DNA from: Halomonas sp. 'Soap Lake #6'
GTDB lineage: Bacteria > Pseudomonadota > Gammaproteobacteria > Pseudomonadales > Halomonadaceae
Direction: 5' to 3'
Length of the DNA: 64,000 nucleotides
NCBI RefSeq assembly: GCF_003031405.1
Contig: NZ_CP020469.1
Location: forward strand, 1,674,001 to 1,738,000
Below are positions 44,456-52,640 of this stretch, in pieces. How positions within the stretch are numbered: position 1 is the first letter of the stretch; each line of letters begins with the position of its first letter. The position numbers were made by a program, and so were the translations under genes. A model generated the notes under the pieces. That model made no database searches, was not told the origin of the DNA, and saw nothing but the letters and a program-made list of their open reading frames with translations.

Positions 44456-46590
44456 CAGACTTTCTGCTCCAGATCATCCACTACCCCACTGATCGCACTC
44501 ACCGTACGCCGCATCTGATCAGAAAACTCCAGCGTATTCTTGTTCCAGAGTTCCATCCTCTCGCCAACCTGAGTACGCACCTCCGTGGAGTAGCTGCGCA
44601 GCCACTCATCAGCCTGCTGCTCGATCCCGCCGACCTGCTCCTTGAGCGCCTGGCCAAGCCCTTGAAACTCAGTATTGATGCCGTCCAAGAACCGCTGTTG
44701 ATGCTTGGCAAACACCTCAAAACCTTGTTCAGCAGCCACTGCAGCCTTCTCGAAATGCTGTGTCGCCGTTATCAGTTCTGACTGTAACTGCCTGAGCGTA
44801 TCCGACTGCAGGCTCACCTGTTCGGCCAGCTCGTGGTTCTGATCAGATGCTCCCGCTAGTGCTTCAGTTACAGTCTGCAAGCGTACATCCAATACGTCCG
44901 CTGCCTGCTTAAGGTTAGCTGACAGCAAACCCAACTGAGTAGAGCTGTTGTTCATATGCTGACTGCTGACCTCAACCGAACGGCTGACCTCACCCAATTC
45001 AGTCATTAGCTGCTGGTGCTGTGTGGTCAGTTCAACCATTTGCTGTTGAGTCTGCTGGACACTCTGAGTCACGGCAGATAGTAACTGCTGCTGTTCTGCC
45101 GCAAGCCGTTCGAGCTGGCTATTGAAACGAGACTCGATAACACTTTCCCGTTCACTGGCTGCCGCAGTATGACTGCTTATAAGTGTCTGTAGCCCATCCA
45201 GTGCTGATTCAAAAGCCTGGCCCATTTCACTCTGCTGTTTAGCCGAGGCTTCGCTAATAGCCTGAATCTGGCCGTTCGATGCGTTATTGAAGTGCTCAAG
45301 CTGGCTCTGAAATCCAGCCACCATCTGCGTTTGTAATTGCTCTTGGTTAGCAGCCCGGTTGCGCTCATCCTCAGCCGCCTTGTCAAACTGTGCACTGACT
45401 TTGTGTTCCATCTGCTCCATTAACTGATTGAAACGTAGCTCCATCTGCTGCTGACGCTGTGCAGCATCTGCGCCCTGCTGTTCGAGAAGTTGTGCAAACT
45501 CTCTTGAGGTACCTTCGGTCTGCTCCCTTGACCTATTCTGCTGCTCGTCAAGTTGCTTGAACAAAACCTCCATCCGGTCGGCCATACCTGATACAGCCTG
45601 TTGGACTTCTTCAGCAGCATTCTTCATTAGATGACCCTGCTCTGAACCTGCCGTTTTCATACCATCCATAAAACCGGACACCAACTTCTCCAGTACATCC
45701 GTAGACTGCTGATTGGTATTATTCACCAAGGACTGAATAGCGGGTGCCATCACGGTATTGATCGCATCCGTAAAGGCTTGCTGCATGGAGTCACTCATGC
45801 CAGATACAGTTTCCTGTAAACGATCGCCGATACGTTCATGCAGTTCCTGCAGGGCTTCCTTGCTTTCATCGGTGGCAGCTGCAATTTGAACCAGTGAATG
45901 CTCCGCTGGTAATCGTGGGTACAGAAAGTCGATACGTTGCTGCAGGTCACGGATTTTTGCCAGTGCACCCCGTTCTACCAGCTTCTCAAACAGGTTAAGC
46001 AATAAGCTGAGGGCCACACCCCAAATCGAGGTCATGAAGGCAACAGCAGCTCCGTTGATCATCACTGAAATGCCATCTTTAAGCGTTTCGACATCTCCGG
46101 CATTAATCTGCAAGCCCTTCAATCCGAGTGTCAGCCCAAGGAAGGTGCCTAACACCCCGATAGCTGTTAGGAAGGCTGGCGCAGCCGCAAGCAAGCGGCT
46201 GGAAGTCAGACCATAGGCCAAGGTGTAATTATTGAAGAAATGCTCAGCTTCCAGCGTATTAAAAAGTCGAGATTTGTCTGCTGAATACACCAGGCTTTCA
46301 TCAAACTCCCGCCACAATGGTCCAGTGATTATAGTGTCCTGCTCCAGCGCCTTTTGCAGCGTTGCCAAACGGTTATGAGCCAGACTGTCACGATCCTGTC
46401 CTTGGATAAGCTGCTGCACCCTTTTCAAGCGCCGAGAGAAATGCCAACGATGGCGGATTACAGACATCACTGATATGGCCATGATTACTATCATAAGCAA
46501 CCAGATCCAGACTGCAATTTCCTCCATTTCCAGACCTGGCGTGAGTACCAACGCGAACTGTGGCCACAAATGACTGATCAAGTCGAACAT
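44455..46590 (-). CDS. zorA: Zorya ZorA, MotA/ExbB-like stator with long cytoplasmic tail
   Basis: A 711-residue first gene of the operon. One transmembrane helix lies at about 24-46, and the MotA/TolQ/ExbB core at about 130-205 (LLAAAPAFLTAIGVLGTFLG; NGAAVAFMTSIWGVALSLLL). The remaining 500 residues form a Gln/Glu-rich coiled coil (repeats such as QMELRFNQLMEQMEHKV), matching the long ZorA tail that projects into the cytoplasm and transmits the infection signal. Length and topology match known type I ZorA. It starts the divergent-free 648-bp gap before attR. Confidence 0.93.
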   Translation of the reverse strand: MFDLISHLWPQFALVLTPGLEMEEIAVWIWLLMIVIMAISVMSVIRHRWHFSRRLKRVQQLIQGQDRDSLAHNRLATLQKALEQDTIITGPLWREFDESLVYSADKSRLFNTLEAEHFFNNYTLAYGLTSSRLLAAAPAFLTAIGVLGTFLGLTLGLKGLQINAGDVETLKDGISVMINGAAVAFMTSIWGVALSLLLNLFEKLVERGALAKIRDLQQRIDFLYPRLPAEHSLVQIAAATDESKEALQELHERIGDRLQETVSGMSDSMQQAFTDAINTVMAPAIQSLVNNTNQQSTDVLEKLVSGFMDGMKTAGSEQGHLMKNAAEEVQQAVSGMADRMEVLFKQLDEQQNRSREQTEGTSREFAQLLEQQGADAAQRQQQMELRFNQLMEQMEHKVSAQFDKAAEDERNRAANQEQLQTQMVAGFQSQLEHFNNASNGQIQAISEASAKQQSEMGQAFESALDGLQTLISSHTAAASERESVIESRFNSQLERLAAEQQQLLSAVTQSVQQTQQQMVELTTQHQQLMTELGEVSRSVEVSSQHMNNSSTQLGLLSANLKQAADVLDVRLQTVTEALAGASDQNHELAEQVSLQSDTLRQLQSELITATQHFEKAAVAAEQGFEVFAKHQQRFLDGINTEFQGLGQALKEQVGGIEQQADEWLRSYSTEVRTQVGERMELWNKNTLEFSDQMRRTVSAISGVVDDLEQKV

Positions 46591-47160
46591 ATTTAACCCT
46601 ATTCACTTTTTTATGCTGGCGCTCCACGAGCTCCAGGTAATTAGCTCTGACGGCGGAAGACCCTTCATGCCACGTGTCAATGAGTGGCTCTGATCAGGTA
46701 GGCAGTGGCAGGAGGACAGAACTCTACACCCCAACGGATGCCAAGCAGCTATGGTGGAATTCGTACAGCGTTTTCTTAGGTGATTGGTTATACGCTTACA
46801 ACACCCACTTAGTTACCATCCTAGCTACCATTTATACATGACCACACTACTCCTTTAAAACTCTGGGACGAATCATACTTTTGCACTCTGCATTGATAGA
46901 AAAGCAAAGAGAGCTGCATTTTTACTGTTGTCATGGCATTAGTTACTTTTAATAGCTTTTTCAACAGTCAAATAACAATTAAGTAACTCATCATTATTAG
47001 GATAACAGCGTCTGAAGGAAAAGGGTTAGTCATCCTTCGTGTAGGTGGATGCATGCATGAAGGATTTGTTGGAATGCAACCTGAAGGGAAGCAACAAAAA
47101 GTCTGAGGATAGAGGCTGCGTCCAAAACGGTTCAGTTCTGCTCAATGAAAGCCAAAACCA
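46591..47160. promoter_or_regulatory. Upstream region of the Zorya operon
   Basis: About 570 bp without a gene that I can support. It must contain the zorABCD promoter, but I cannot single out clear boxes. An imperfect inverted repeat (ATCCTTCGTGTA...TGCATGAAGGAT) lies near 47031-47065. The right end merges into the attachment-site repeats. Confidence 0.5.
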
Positions 47161-47161
47161 A

Positions 47162-47184
47162 AGTATGGGCTGATGTATGGGCTG
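47162..47184. repeat. Tandem GTATGGGCTG repeat near attR (candidate integrase arm sites)
   Basis: AGTATGGGCTG (47162-47172) and TGTATGGGCTG (47174-47184), one base apart. This mirrors the pair at 11307-11329 near attL, in the same orientation and spacing. Confidence 0.6.
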
Positions 47185-47203
47185 ACTAAATTACAGACAC
47201 AAA

Positions 47204-47228
47204 AAAGCCGCTGAAATCAGCGGCTTAT
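47204..47228 (-). terminator. Island-borne terminator downstream of tRNA-Ser
   Basis: GCCGCTGA (47207-47214) pairs with TCAGCGGC (47217-47224), preceded by AAAAAA. On the minus strand it lies 15 bp after the tRNA-Ser 3' end and replaces the original terminator, which is now at 11135-11164. Confidence 0.85.
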
Positions 47229-47238
47229 TCGTAACACT

Positions 47239-47252
47239 TGGCGGAGGGACAG
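47239..47252. repeat. attR: 3' end of tRNA-Ser
   Basis: TGGCGGAGGGACAG, identical to attL at 11174-11187. It lies inside the tRNA gene and marks the right limit of the island. Confidence 0.9.
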
Positions 47253-47329
47253 GGATTCGAACCCTGGATAGGCTATTCACCTATGCCGGTTTTCAAGACC
47301 GGTGCATTCAACCGCTCTGCCATCCCTCC
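47239..47329 (-). tRNA. tRNA-Ser (anticodon UGA), island attachment site
   Basis: A 91-nt gene reading GGAGGGATGGCAGAGCGGTT from 47329 leftward, with an encoded 3' CCA (TGG at 47239). The acceptor stem GGAGGGA/TCCCTCC, an anticodon loop CTTGAAA (anticodon TGA), a long serine-type variable arm, and the T-loop TTCGAAT are all visible. The last 14 bases repeat at 11174-11187, so the tRNA was the integration target; integration left the gene complete. Confidence 0.97.
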
Positions 47330-47387
47330 GGCTTATGGGTGCGTATAATATCAACATTTCCTTGGAAGTCAATGCCTTTAGGATGAA

Positions 47388-49094
47388 TTAGTACAATCTT
47401 AAGCCAACCCGAGTGATATTACCGCCTTCCATCTCACTAACTACCCAGTGAATACCGTGCCAATCTACATCATCGCCTACTACCGGGTGCCCACCTACTC
47501 GCAGAGATACAAATTCAGCAAGCGTCATATCCTGTTCACCTGGGCTTAAGGTCAAACCGTACGCTTGGGCAATATCTTGCATTTGTGCACTGCCATCCAG
47601 GGTAAAGGTGCCGAAGAACGCCCGCTCCTGCTTGAGCTTGGCATCGCCATTGAATAGCCGGTTTAGTGCCGTCAGGTCTTCCGAGCGCCCTATCACGCAG
47701 ATCACATCATTAAGCTTTAGCCTCGTACTGCCTTTGGGATGCAGCATTGCATGATTGCGAAACAGGGCAGAAATCAAAGCACCGGAAGGGAAGCGCAAAA
47801 GCCTGATTGGCACGTCCTCCAAGTCTTGATTTTCTACCACATAGACAAACATTTCGAAGTCATTGTCAGGCAGGATGCCAAGGGGCCCTCGCCGATTTGG
47901 GGTTGCCCCCGTAGGCACTTCTACTTTTAGCCAGCGCGCCATTAGTGTTAGCGAACCACCCTGAATAAGTAGCGACATCAATACCACTGCAAATGCTACA
48001 TTGAAGTACAGAGAAGCATTTTCTACCCCCCCTATCACCGGGAAGATAGCAAGCACAATAGGAACAGCCCCTCGTAATCCTACCCAGGCAATAAACCAGG
48101 TTTCGCGCCAGCGAAACTTGAAGAATGGCTTGATGGTAATCAGCACGGCTAGCGGACGGGCAATGAAAATCAGCGCCAATGCCACTAAGCTAGCGGGCAA
48201 TGCCACATCCCAAAGCTGGCTTGGAGTGACGAGCAGCCCCAGTACTAAGAAAAGGCCTATCTGGCTCAGCCAGGCCAAGCCATCATGAACAGGTAAAATA
48301 AAGTTGAGATGGCGACCAGGCTGATTACCGATCATCAACCCCGCTAAGTAGATCGCTAAGAAGCCGCTGCCACCAAGTACGCTGGTTAAACCAAATACGC
48401 TAAACCCAAGTGCCAGCGCCAGCATGGCGTAAAGCCCAGGGGCAAGGTCGAGCCAGCGCAACAGCTTGGCACTCAGCCACCCGCCACCCAGACCAATCGC
48501 CAAACCAATACCAAATTGAGCAATAAAGAAAAGCAGCGTTTCAGTGGGCCCACCAATATCCCCCACCAATAGTTCAACTAGCATCAGAGTTAGGAAAATT
48601 GCCATCGGGTCATTGGTGCCCGATTCAATTTCCAGAGTAGCCCCAACCCGCTCGTTCAAGTTAACACCGCGCCCGCTAAGCATTGAAAACACTGCCGCTG
48701 CATCGGTAGAGCCTACAATGGCACCGACCAAAAGGCCTTGAATCAGTGTTAAATCAAACACCCACATAGCAATAATGCCAACGATGGCACTGGTGATAAA
48801 CACGCCAAAGGTGGCTAGAGAAAGTGCAGGCCTGAAACCTACCCGAAAAGTTTTTAAACGGGTGCGCAAACCGCCATCTAACAAAATCATGGCTAATGCC
48901 AAGTGGCCAATCGTAAAGGCCATAGAGTAGTCATCAAACACGACACCAAGCACGCCTTCCTCGCCAGCCAACATGCCCAGACCAAGGAAGATAAGCAGTA
49001 ACGGAACACCGACCATTGATGAAAGGCGGCTCGCTAAAATACTGAGCGCCATGAGTGAACCGCCAACTAAAAAAAACGTATAAATTGTGTCCAT
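47388..49094 (-). CDS. nhaP2: K+/H+ (cation/proton) antiporter, CPA1 NhaP2/CvrA type
   Basis: A 568-residue inner-membrane protein with about 12 transmembrane segments in residues 1-385. It includes GVPLLLIFLGLGMLAGEEG, the GSTDAAAVFSMLSGRGVNL segment with the Asp, and ESGTNDPMAIFLT, both typical of the exchanger core. A TrkA-C (RCK) domain (about 400-475, PIRLLRFPSGALISALFRN) and a CorC_HlyC-like domain (about 485-568) follow in the cytoplasm. The full architecture is that of potassium/proton antiporters, which export K+ at alkaline or osmotic shift; this fits a halophile. First backbone gene after the island. Confidence 0.93.
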   Translation of the reverse strand: MDTIYTFFLVGGSLMALSILASRLSSMVGVPLLLIFLGLGMLAGEEGVLGVVFDDYSMAFTIGHLALAMILLDGGLRTRLKTFRVGFRPALSLATFGVFITSAIVGIIAMWVFDLTLIQGLLVGAIVGSTDAAAVFSMLSGRGVNLNERVGATLEIESGTNDPMAIFLTLMLVELLVGDIGGPTETLLFFIAQFGIGLAIGLGGGWLSAKLLRWLDLAPGLYAMLALALGFSVFGLTSVLGGSGFLAIYLAGLMIGNQPGRHLNFILPVHDGLAWLSQIGLFLVLGLLVTPSQLWDVALPASLVALALIFIARPLAVLITIKPFFKFRWRETWFIAWVGLRGAVPIVLAIFPVIGGVENASLYFNVAFAVVLMSLLIQGGSLTLMARWLKVEVPTGATPNRRGPLGILPDNDFEMFVYVVENQDLEDVPIRLLRFPSGALISALFRNHAMLHPKGSTRLKLNDVICVIGRSEDLTALNRLFNGDAKLKQERAFFGTFTLDGSAQMQDIAQAYGLTLSPGEQDMTLAEFVSLRVGGHPVVGDDVDWHGIHWVVSEMEGGNITRVGLRLY

Positions 49095-49246
49095 GTGTCT
49101 CCGTCTCTACATCATTACTGCTCTATTATTGCATGCCATTGTTGAATTTACTGTGTTCATCTTGCTTGCTTGATTCACTAAGGGGCTAGTCAGACGCTTG
49201 ACCACACGGCTACACTCCGCCGTCACGATGTCTGGAGCTCTTATTT

Positions 49247-50407
49247 ATGTTGCATCCGTTTTCCCGCCCATGGCTAGTTGCGTTGTCACTCGCACCACTA
49301 GCATCAATCTTGTTGTTATTATTTTCAAATTCAATCGCTTACGCAAACAAAGAAACCACTGTCAGCACTGAAGAACTACGTCTTGAAAGCGAAGTAAAGG
49401 TTCCTGAAGGATTATGGTCACCCTTGCCAGATCTGGTAGAGGAAGATGAGGTTGAAGAAGAGGCCCCGACAATGGCCCTCACACCACCTCCACCTCTAGA
49501 TCCACCTCCTTTAAAACAACTAACGCTAATGCTTGATTGGTACCTAAGCCCACAGCATGCAGCCTTAATTGTTGCCCATGAGCGAGGACTATTTGCCGCA
49601 CAGGGGCTCGAGGTTGAACTGCAAACGCCTGCCGATCCCTCGATTGCCATTAAACTGTTAGCCGCTGGGGAAGTCGATCTTGCGTTAGCACGCCAGCCCC
49701 TACTTCATCTACATGCACATGATGGAGCTCCAATTGCTCGTATCGGTACTCTATTTGAAACGCCTTTAACTGCTGTCATTGTGGCGGGTAACCAATATGA
49801 AGATAACCAAGCGTATCTTGCAGGCCTGCATTACGGCTTTTCTACTCGTGAAGGGCGTGATGCTGTGCTAGCGCACCTACTGCCCCGCTCCATACAGCAA
49901 ATCGATGACTTTTCGCCGCCTGAAAACGTACGCTTTTCTTCCGCGACCGCGCTAAGAGATGGCAGTGTCGATGCCATTGCAGATGGCTTCTATCACTACT
50001 TACCCCCGCAGCTTGCAACAGAAGGTATTGCAACGCATGTTATTCAATACCACGAGCTCAAGATTCCCCGCCATGACGGGCTGATTGTACTCGCCAATAG
50101 CGATTCAATGGTTCGCCGCGCGCCCACATGGTCAAGGTTTTTGATTGCATTAGAAGAGGCTAGCCATTGGATAATCGATAACCCAGATGCTGCCTGGACA
50201 CTATTAGCTACAACTCATCCAGTCCTAGACAACGCCATCAATGCCACTGCATGGGAAGACCTGCTAAGACGTATGACATTGAGTCCTGCAGCGCTTGATA
50301 CAAGGCGCTATACGACATTTGAAAACTATTTATTACAGGCTGATCTTATTGATGCCAAGCTGCCAACTTCGCGCTTAGCGATCGACCCACATTCGATGCT
50401 GCGTTGA
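49247..50407 (+). CDS. ABC transporter substrate-binding protein, NMT1/THI5-like
   Basis: A 386-residue periplasmic binding protein. A signal peptide (RPWLVALSLAPLASILLLLF..., cleavage near AYA, about residue 34) is followed by an acidic, Pro-rich linker (EEDEVEEEAP; PPPPLDPPP). The binding domain starts KQLTLMLDWYLSPQHAALIV and continues GLEVELQTPADPSIAIKLL and GEVDLALARQP, which matches the NMT1/pyrimidine-precursor family. Ligands of this family include thiamine precursors, sulfonates and taurine. No permease or ATPase gene is adjacent, so the ligand is unknown. Confidence 0.85.
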   Translation: MLHPFSRPWLVALSLAPLASILLLLFSNSIAYANKETTVSTEELRLESEVKVPEGLWSPLPDLVEEDEVEEEAPTMALTPPPPLDPPPLKQLTLMLDWYLSPQHAALIVAHERGLFAAQGLEVELQTPADPSIAIKLLAAGEVDLALARQPLLHLHAHDGAPIARIGTLFETPLTAVIVAGNQYEDNQAYLAGLHYGFSTREGRDAVLAHLLPRSIQQIDDFSPPENVRFSSATALRDGSVDAIADGFYHYLPPQLATEGIATHVIQYHELKIPRHDGLIVLANSDSMVRRAPTWSRFLIALEEASHWIIDNPDAAWTLLATTHPVLDNAINATAWEDLLRRMTLSPAALDTRRYTTFENYLLQADLIDAKLPTSRLAIDPHSMLR

Positions 50408-50435
50408 CAATAGCAGCCACATGCACAGGAGCCCG

Positions 50436-50932
50436 ATGAGCGACGCACCACTAATCTTCATTGATGTCGAGACAACCGGCACGCGTGCTACCCGTGACTG
50501 CATCACTGAAATAACAAACAACTTGCAGGATTACCGTCAGTACATTTGCGAAGCTCAACAGCTGTGCCCGCAAGTGCCTGGCTTGGAAAAGGGGAATGGC
50601 CGCTACTTTGCATATCAGTTGGGTAAGCACAAAGGGGCTTACTGCGGTAAAGAGCCTCTAGCAGATCATACAAAACGAACCCAAGAAGCGATGGAAAAAC
50701 TTCAGATCGGTACACTTCAGATCGACACATGGCAGTGACCCGAGCACATAGTGATTCGAGAAAAACACCAGAGCTCCCACAGAACTTCCTATCACATAGT
50801 GGATCACTGGTGTTTCTTCAGGCAGCGCCATCAAACGGCACGCGGCGAAAAAGCTTCAGAGCACGGCACCTCAGTTTGATGTCGACCGTATTCTTAACCG
50901 ATTTCTACGCCATACACAGCGGCATCAGCTAA
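50436..50932 (+). pseudogene. Decayed exonuclease/GIY-YIG (Cho-like) fusion gene
   Basis: ATG 50436 opens with LIFIDVETTGTRATRDCITEI, the DnaQ-type exonuclease start (Asp and Glu of DxE). Directly after it the frame jumps to CEAQQLCPQVPGLEKGNGRY and YQLGKHKGAYCGKEPLADH, the C-terminal part of exonuclease/UvrC-like fusion proteins. Most of the exonuclease and GIY-YIG domains are thus deleted. The frame stops at 50738, and a second frame (APQFDVDRILNRFLRHTQRH, about 50850-50930) looks like the original end. The full-length parent would be about 450-500 residues. It lies outside the island. Confidence 0.7.
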
Positions 50933-50981
50933 CAATCACCACCTAAAAGCAATTGCCTCACGCCTAAACGACCGGTAACAG

Positions 50982-51788
50982 CTACGACTGCGCCGCGATA
51001 AAAGTCTCAACCGCTTGTTGAAACGCCTCAGGCTGGTCTGCATGCAACCAATGACCTGCTTGCTTAAGGGTTACCACCCTTGCCTTAGGCAACATCTCCC
51101 GCAACGCAGGCAGCATATGGTCGCCCACATAGTGAGAATCGGAGCCACGAAGCACCAGAGTTGGGCCATCGAAGGGGCGGTCTCCATCTGGCACTCCAAT
51201 AATAGCGTCGTAGCCACGCTTAATCTCATCCAAGCCAACCCGAACGCTCATTACCCCTTGCTCGTTGCGCACTAGGTTAGTAGCAAGAAATAACCTCGTT
51301 GGCCGTGAATCAACATGCTCTGCAAGCAGGGCATCTGCTTCGCGACGGTTGGTAGGCGCACCTTCTTTTACCCGTTCCAACGCGGCAAACACATCATCAT
51401 GGCCATGCTGATAAGCGACCGGCGCAATATCAGCAACGATTAGTGAAGCGCAGCGCTCAGGCGCCAAACGAGCAAGCGTAATGGCTACTTTTCCACCCAT
51501 GGAGTGCCCAAGAATATGCGCACGATCGATAGACAATTTATCCAACACCGCCAACACATCCTCACTCATGGCAGAGTAGCGCATACCTTCTGCATGGGGT
51601 GAGCGCCCATGATTGCGTAAATCAACGGCAATCACTCGCCGGCTACGCTGCCATACTTTAAGATGCGAGCGCCAGTTATCAGCACTGCCTAACAATCCAT
51701 GAATAACCACTAACGGCAACTGCTCATGACCATCTTGCTCGGCAGGCAAGTCAATGGCATGAAGTTCGACGACAGCAAGTTCGGTCAT
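50982..51788 (-). CDS. ybfF: Alpha/beta-fold hydrolase, YbfF-like esterase
   Basis: Encodes 268 residues from ATG 51788, preceded by GGAG; a longer frame reaches 51830 but overlaps yhhQ. The fold is clear: oxyanion HGLLGSADNW, nucleophile elbow GHSMGGKV (Ser), Asp region VLRGSDSHYV, and the C-terminal His in KQAGHWLHADQPE. E. coli YbfF is an acyl-CoA thioesterase/esterase with this architecture. It follows yhhQ by 16 bp and should share its promoter; the substrate is not certain. Confidence 0.88.
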   Translation of the reverse strand: MTELAVVELHAIDLPAEQDGHEQLPLVVIHGLLGSADNWRSHLKVWQRSRRVIAVDLRNHGRSPHAEGMRYSAMSEDVLAVLDKLSIDRAHILGHSMGGKVAITLARLAPERCASLIVADIAPVAYQHGHDDVFAALERVKEGAPTNRREADALLAEHVDSRPTRLFLATNLVRNEQGVMSVRVGLDEIKRGYDAIIGVPDGDRPFDGPTLVLRGSDSHYVGDHMLPALREMLPKARVVTLKQAGHWLHADQPEAFQQAVETFIAAQS

Positions 51789-51804
51789 GTAGGCTCCTTC
51801 GCCA

Positions 51805-52473
51805 CTATGCAGTTCTAGGGGGCATGTCAACTTGGCCTGTCCACACTACCAAGCGACGCGTTAACCAAGCTAATAGCAAACCGTATAAGGGCAAGAAGAA
51901 TAGTAGGCTAATGGCAAGCTTAATGGCGTAATCAACCACCGCAATCTCAACCCAATGGTTCGCCATGAAAGGATCAGGACTGTTATAAAATGCTGCAAAG
52001 AAAAATGCGAAGGTATCCGCTAAATTTCCTAAGATCGTCGAACACACAGGTGCTACCCACCAAGCCCATTGGCGTAAACGGTCAAATACCTGCACATCCA
52101 GTAATTGCCCTATGACATAGGCCAGAAAGCTAGCTAGCGCGATACGAGCAACAAACAGGTTCCATTCACCTAAAGCATCCAGGCCAGCAAAACTACCACG
52201 AGGAAAAACTACCGACACAACATAAGACACGACCAGTGCAGGCAGCATGACACGCAGAATGATGCTACGGGCAGGGCCTTTGCCAAACAATCGCACCGTC
52301 AAGTCAGTGGCTAGAAAAATAAACGGAAAGCTGAACGCTCCCCAGGTAGTATGAAACCCAAACATCGTAAACGGCAGCTGAACCAAATAGTTACTAGCGG
52401 CGATAATGCCAATATGGAAAGCAACCATTACCAATAGGCAACGGCGGTGCTGTGTATCGGTCAATGCAAACAT
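51805..52473 (-). CDS. yhhQ: Queuosine precursor transporter YhhQ
   Basis: A 222-residue inner-membrane protein with six hydrophobic segments that imports 7-cyano-7-deazaguanine (preQ0) and preQ1 for queuosine modification of tRNA. Landmarks: NYLVQLPFTMFGFHTTWGAF, FPFIFLATDLTVRLFGK, and the C-terminal GNLADTFAFFFAAFYNS and YAIKLAISLLFFLPLYGLL. Size and motifs match YhhQ (COG1738). It has its own promoter candidate at 52550. Confidence 0.93.
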   Translation of the reverse strand: MFALTDTQHRRCLLVMVAFHIGIIAASNYLVQLPFTMFGFHTTWGAFSFPFIFLATDLTVRLFGKGPARSIILRVMLPALVVSYVVSVVFPRGSFAGLDALGEWNLFVARIALASFLAYVIGQLLDVQVFDRLRQWAWWVAPVCSTILGNLADTFAFFFAAFYNSPDPFMANHWVEIAVVDYAIKLAISLLFFLPLYGLLLAWLTRRLVVWTGQVDMPPRTA

Positions 52474-52549
52474 GTAGGCTGGCCTTTTTTTAATGTCAGG
52501 AGGGGTTAGGGAACCCTCTAAAAAGCGTGTTTAACGCTACCGGGCGCGC

Positions 52550-52555
52550 ATTATA
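52550..52555 (-). promoter_or_regulatory. -10 element of yhhQ-ybfF
   Basis: TATAAT on the minus strand at 52550-52555, in GCGTATAATGCG, about 77 bp upstream of the yhhQ start. The matching -35 is weak. No riboswitch structure could be recognised in the leader. Confidence 0.5.
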
Positions 52556-52589
52556 CGCTTTCCGATAAGTAATAAAAGGCAAGGTAATA

Positions 52590-52617
52590 AAAGCCGCCCA
52601 GAGAATCAGACGGCTTT
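52590..52617 (-). terminator. Terminator of the prpE-like gene
   Basis: AAAGCCG (52590-52596) pairs with CGGCTTT (52611-52617). It lies 24 bp after the acyl-CoA synthetase stop codon on the minus strand and continues into a T-rich run. Confidence 0.8.
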
Positions 52618-52640
52618 GGGAAAGATCTTGCTCAATAGAC

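Larger units (their letters stand above)
11174..47238. mobile_element. Genomic (defence) island integrated at tRNA-Ser(UGA), about 36 kb
   Basis: The boundaries are set by a 14-bp direct repeat (TGGCGGAGGGACAG) at 11174-11187 and 47239-47252, the second copy being the 3' end of an intact tRNA-Ser gene. A P4-type integrase lies 182 bp inside the left end. The cargo comprises an ATPase/TOPRIM-like pair, a type I restriction-modification locus with extra nucleases, replication genes, umuDC, a recombination cassette, three insertion sequences and a type I Zorya system. No conjugation genes are visible, so the element may be mobilised by others or only excise. Size and gene content match integrative defence islands of gammaproteobacteria. 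Confidence 0.9.

Noticed and set aside
50729..50932. Possible separate small gene after the exonuclease remnant
   Set aside because: Another frame in the same stretch (FDVDRILNRFL) looks like the end of the decayed exonuclease/GIY-YIG gene, so it is better included in the pseudogene.
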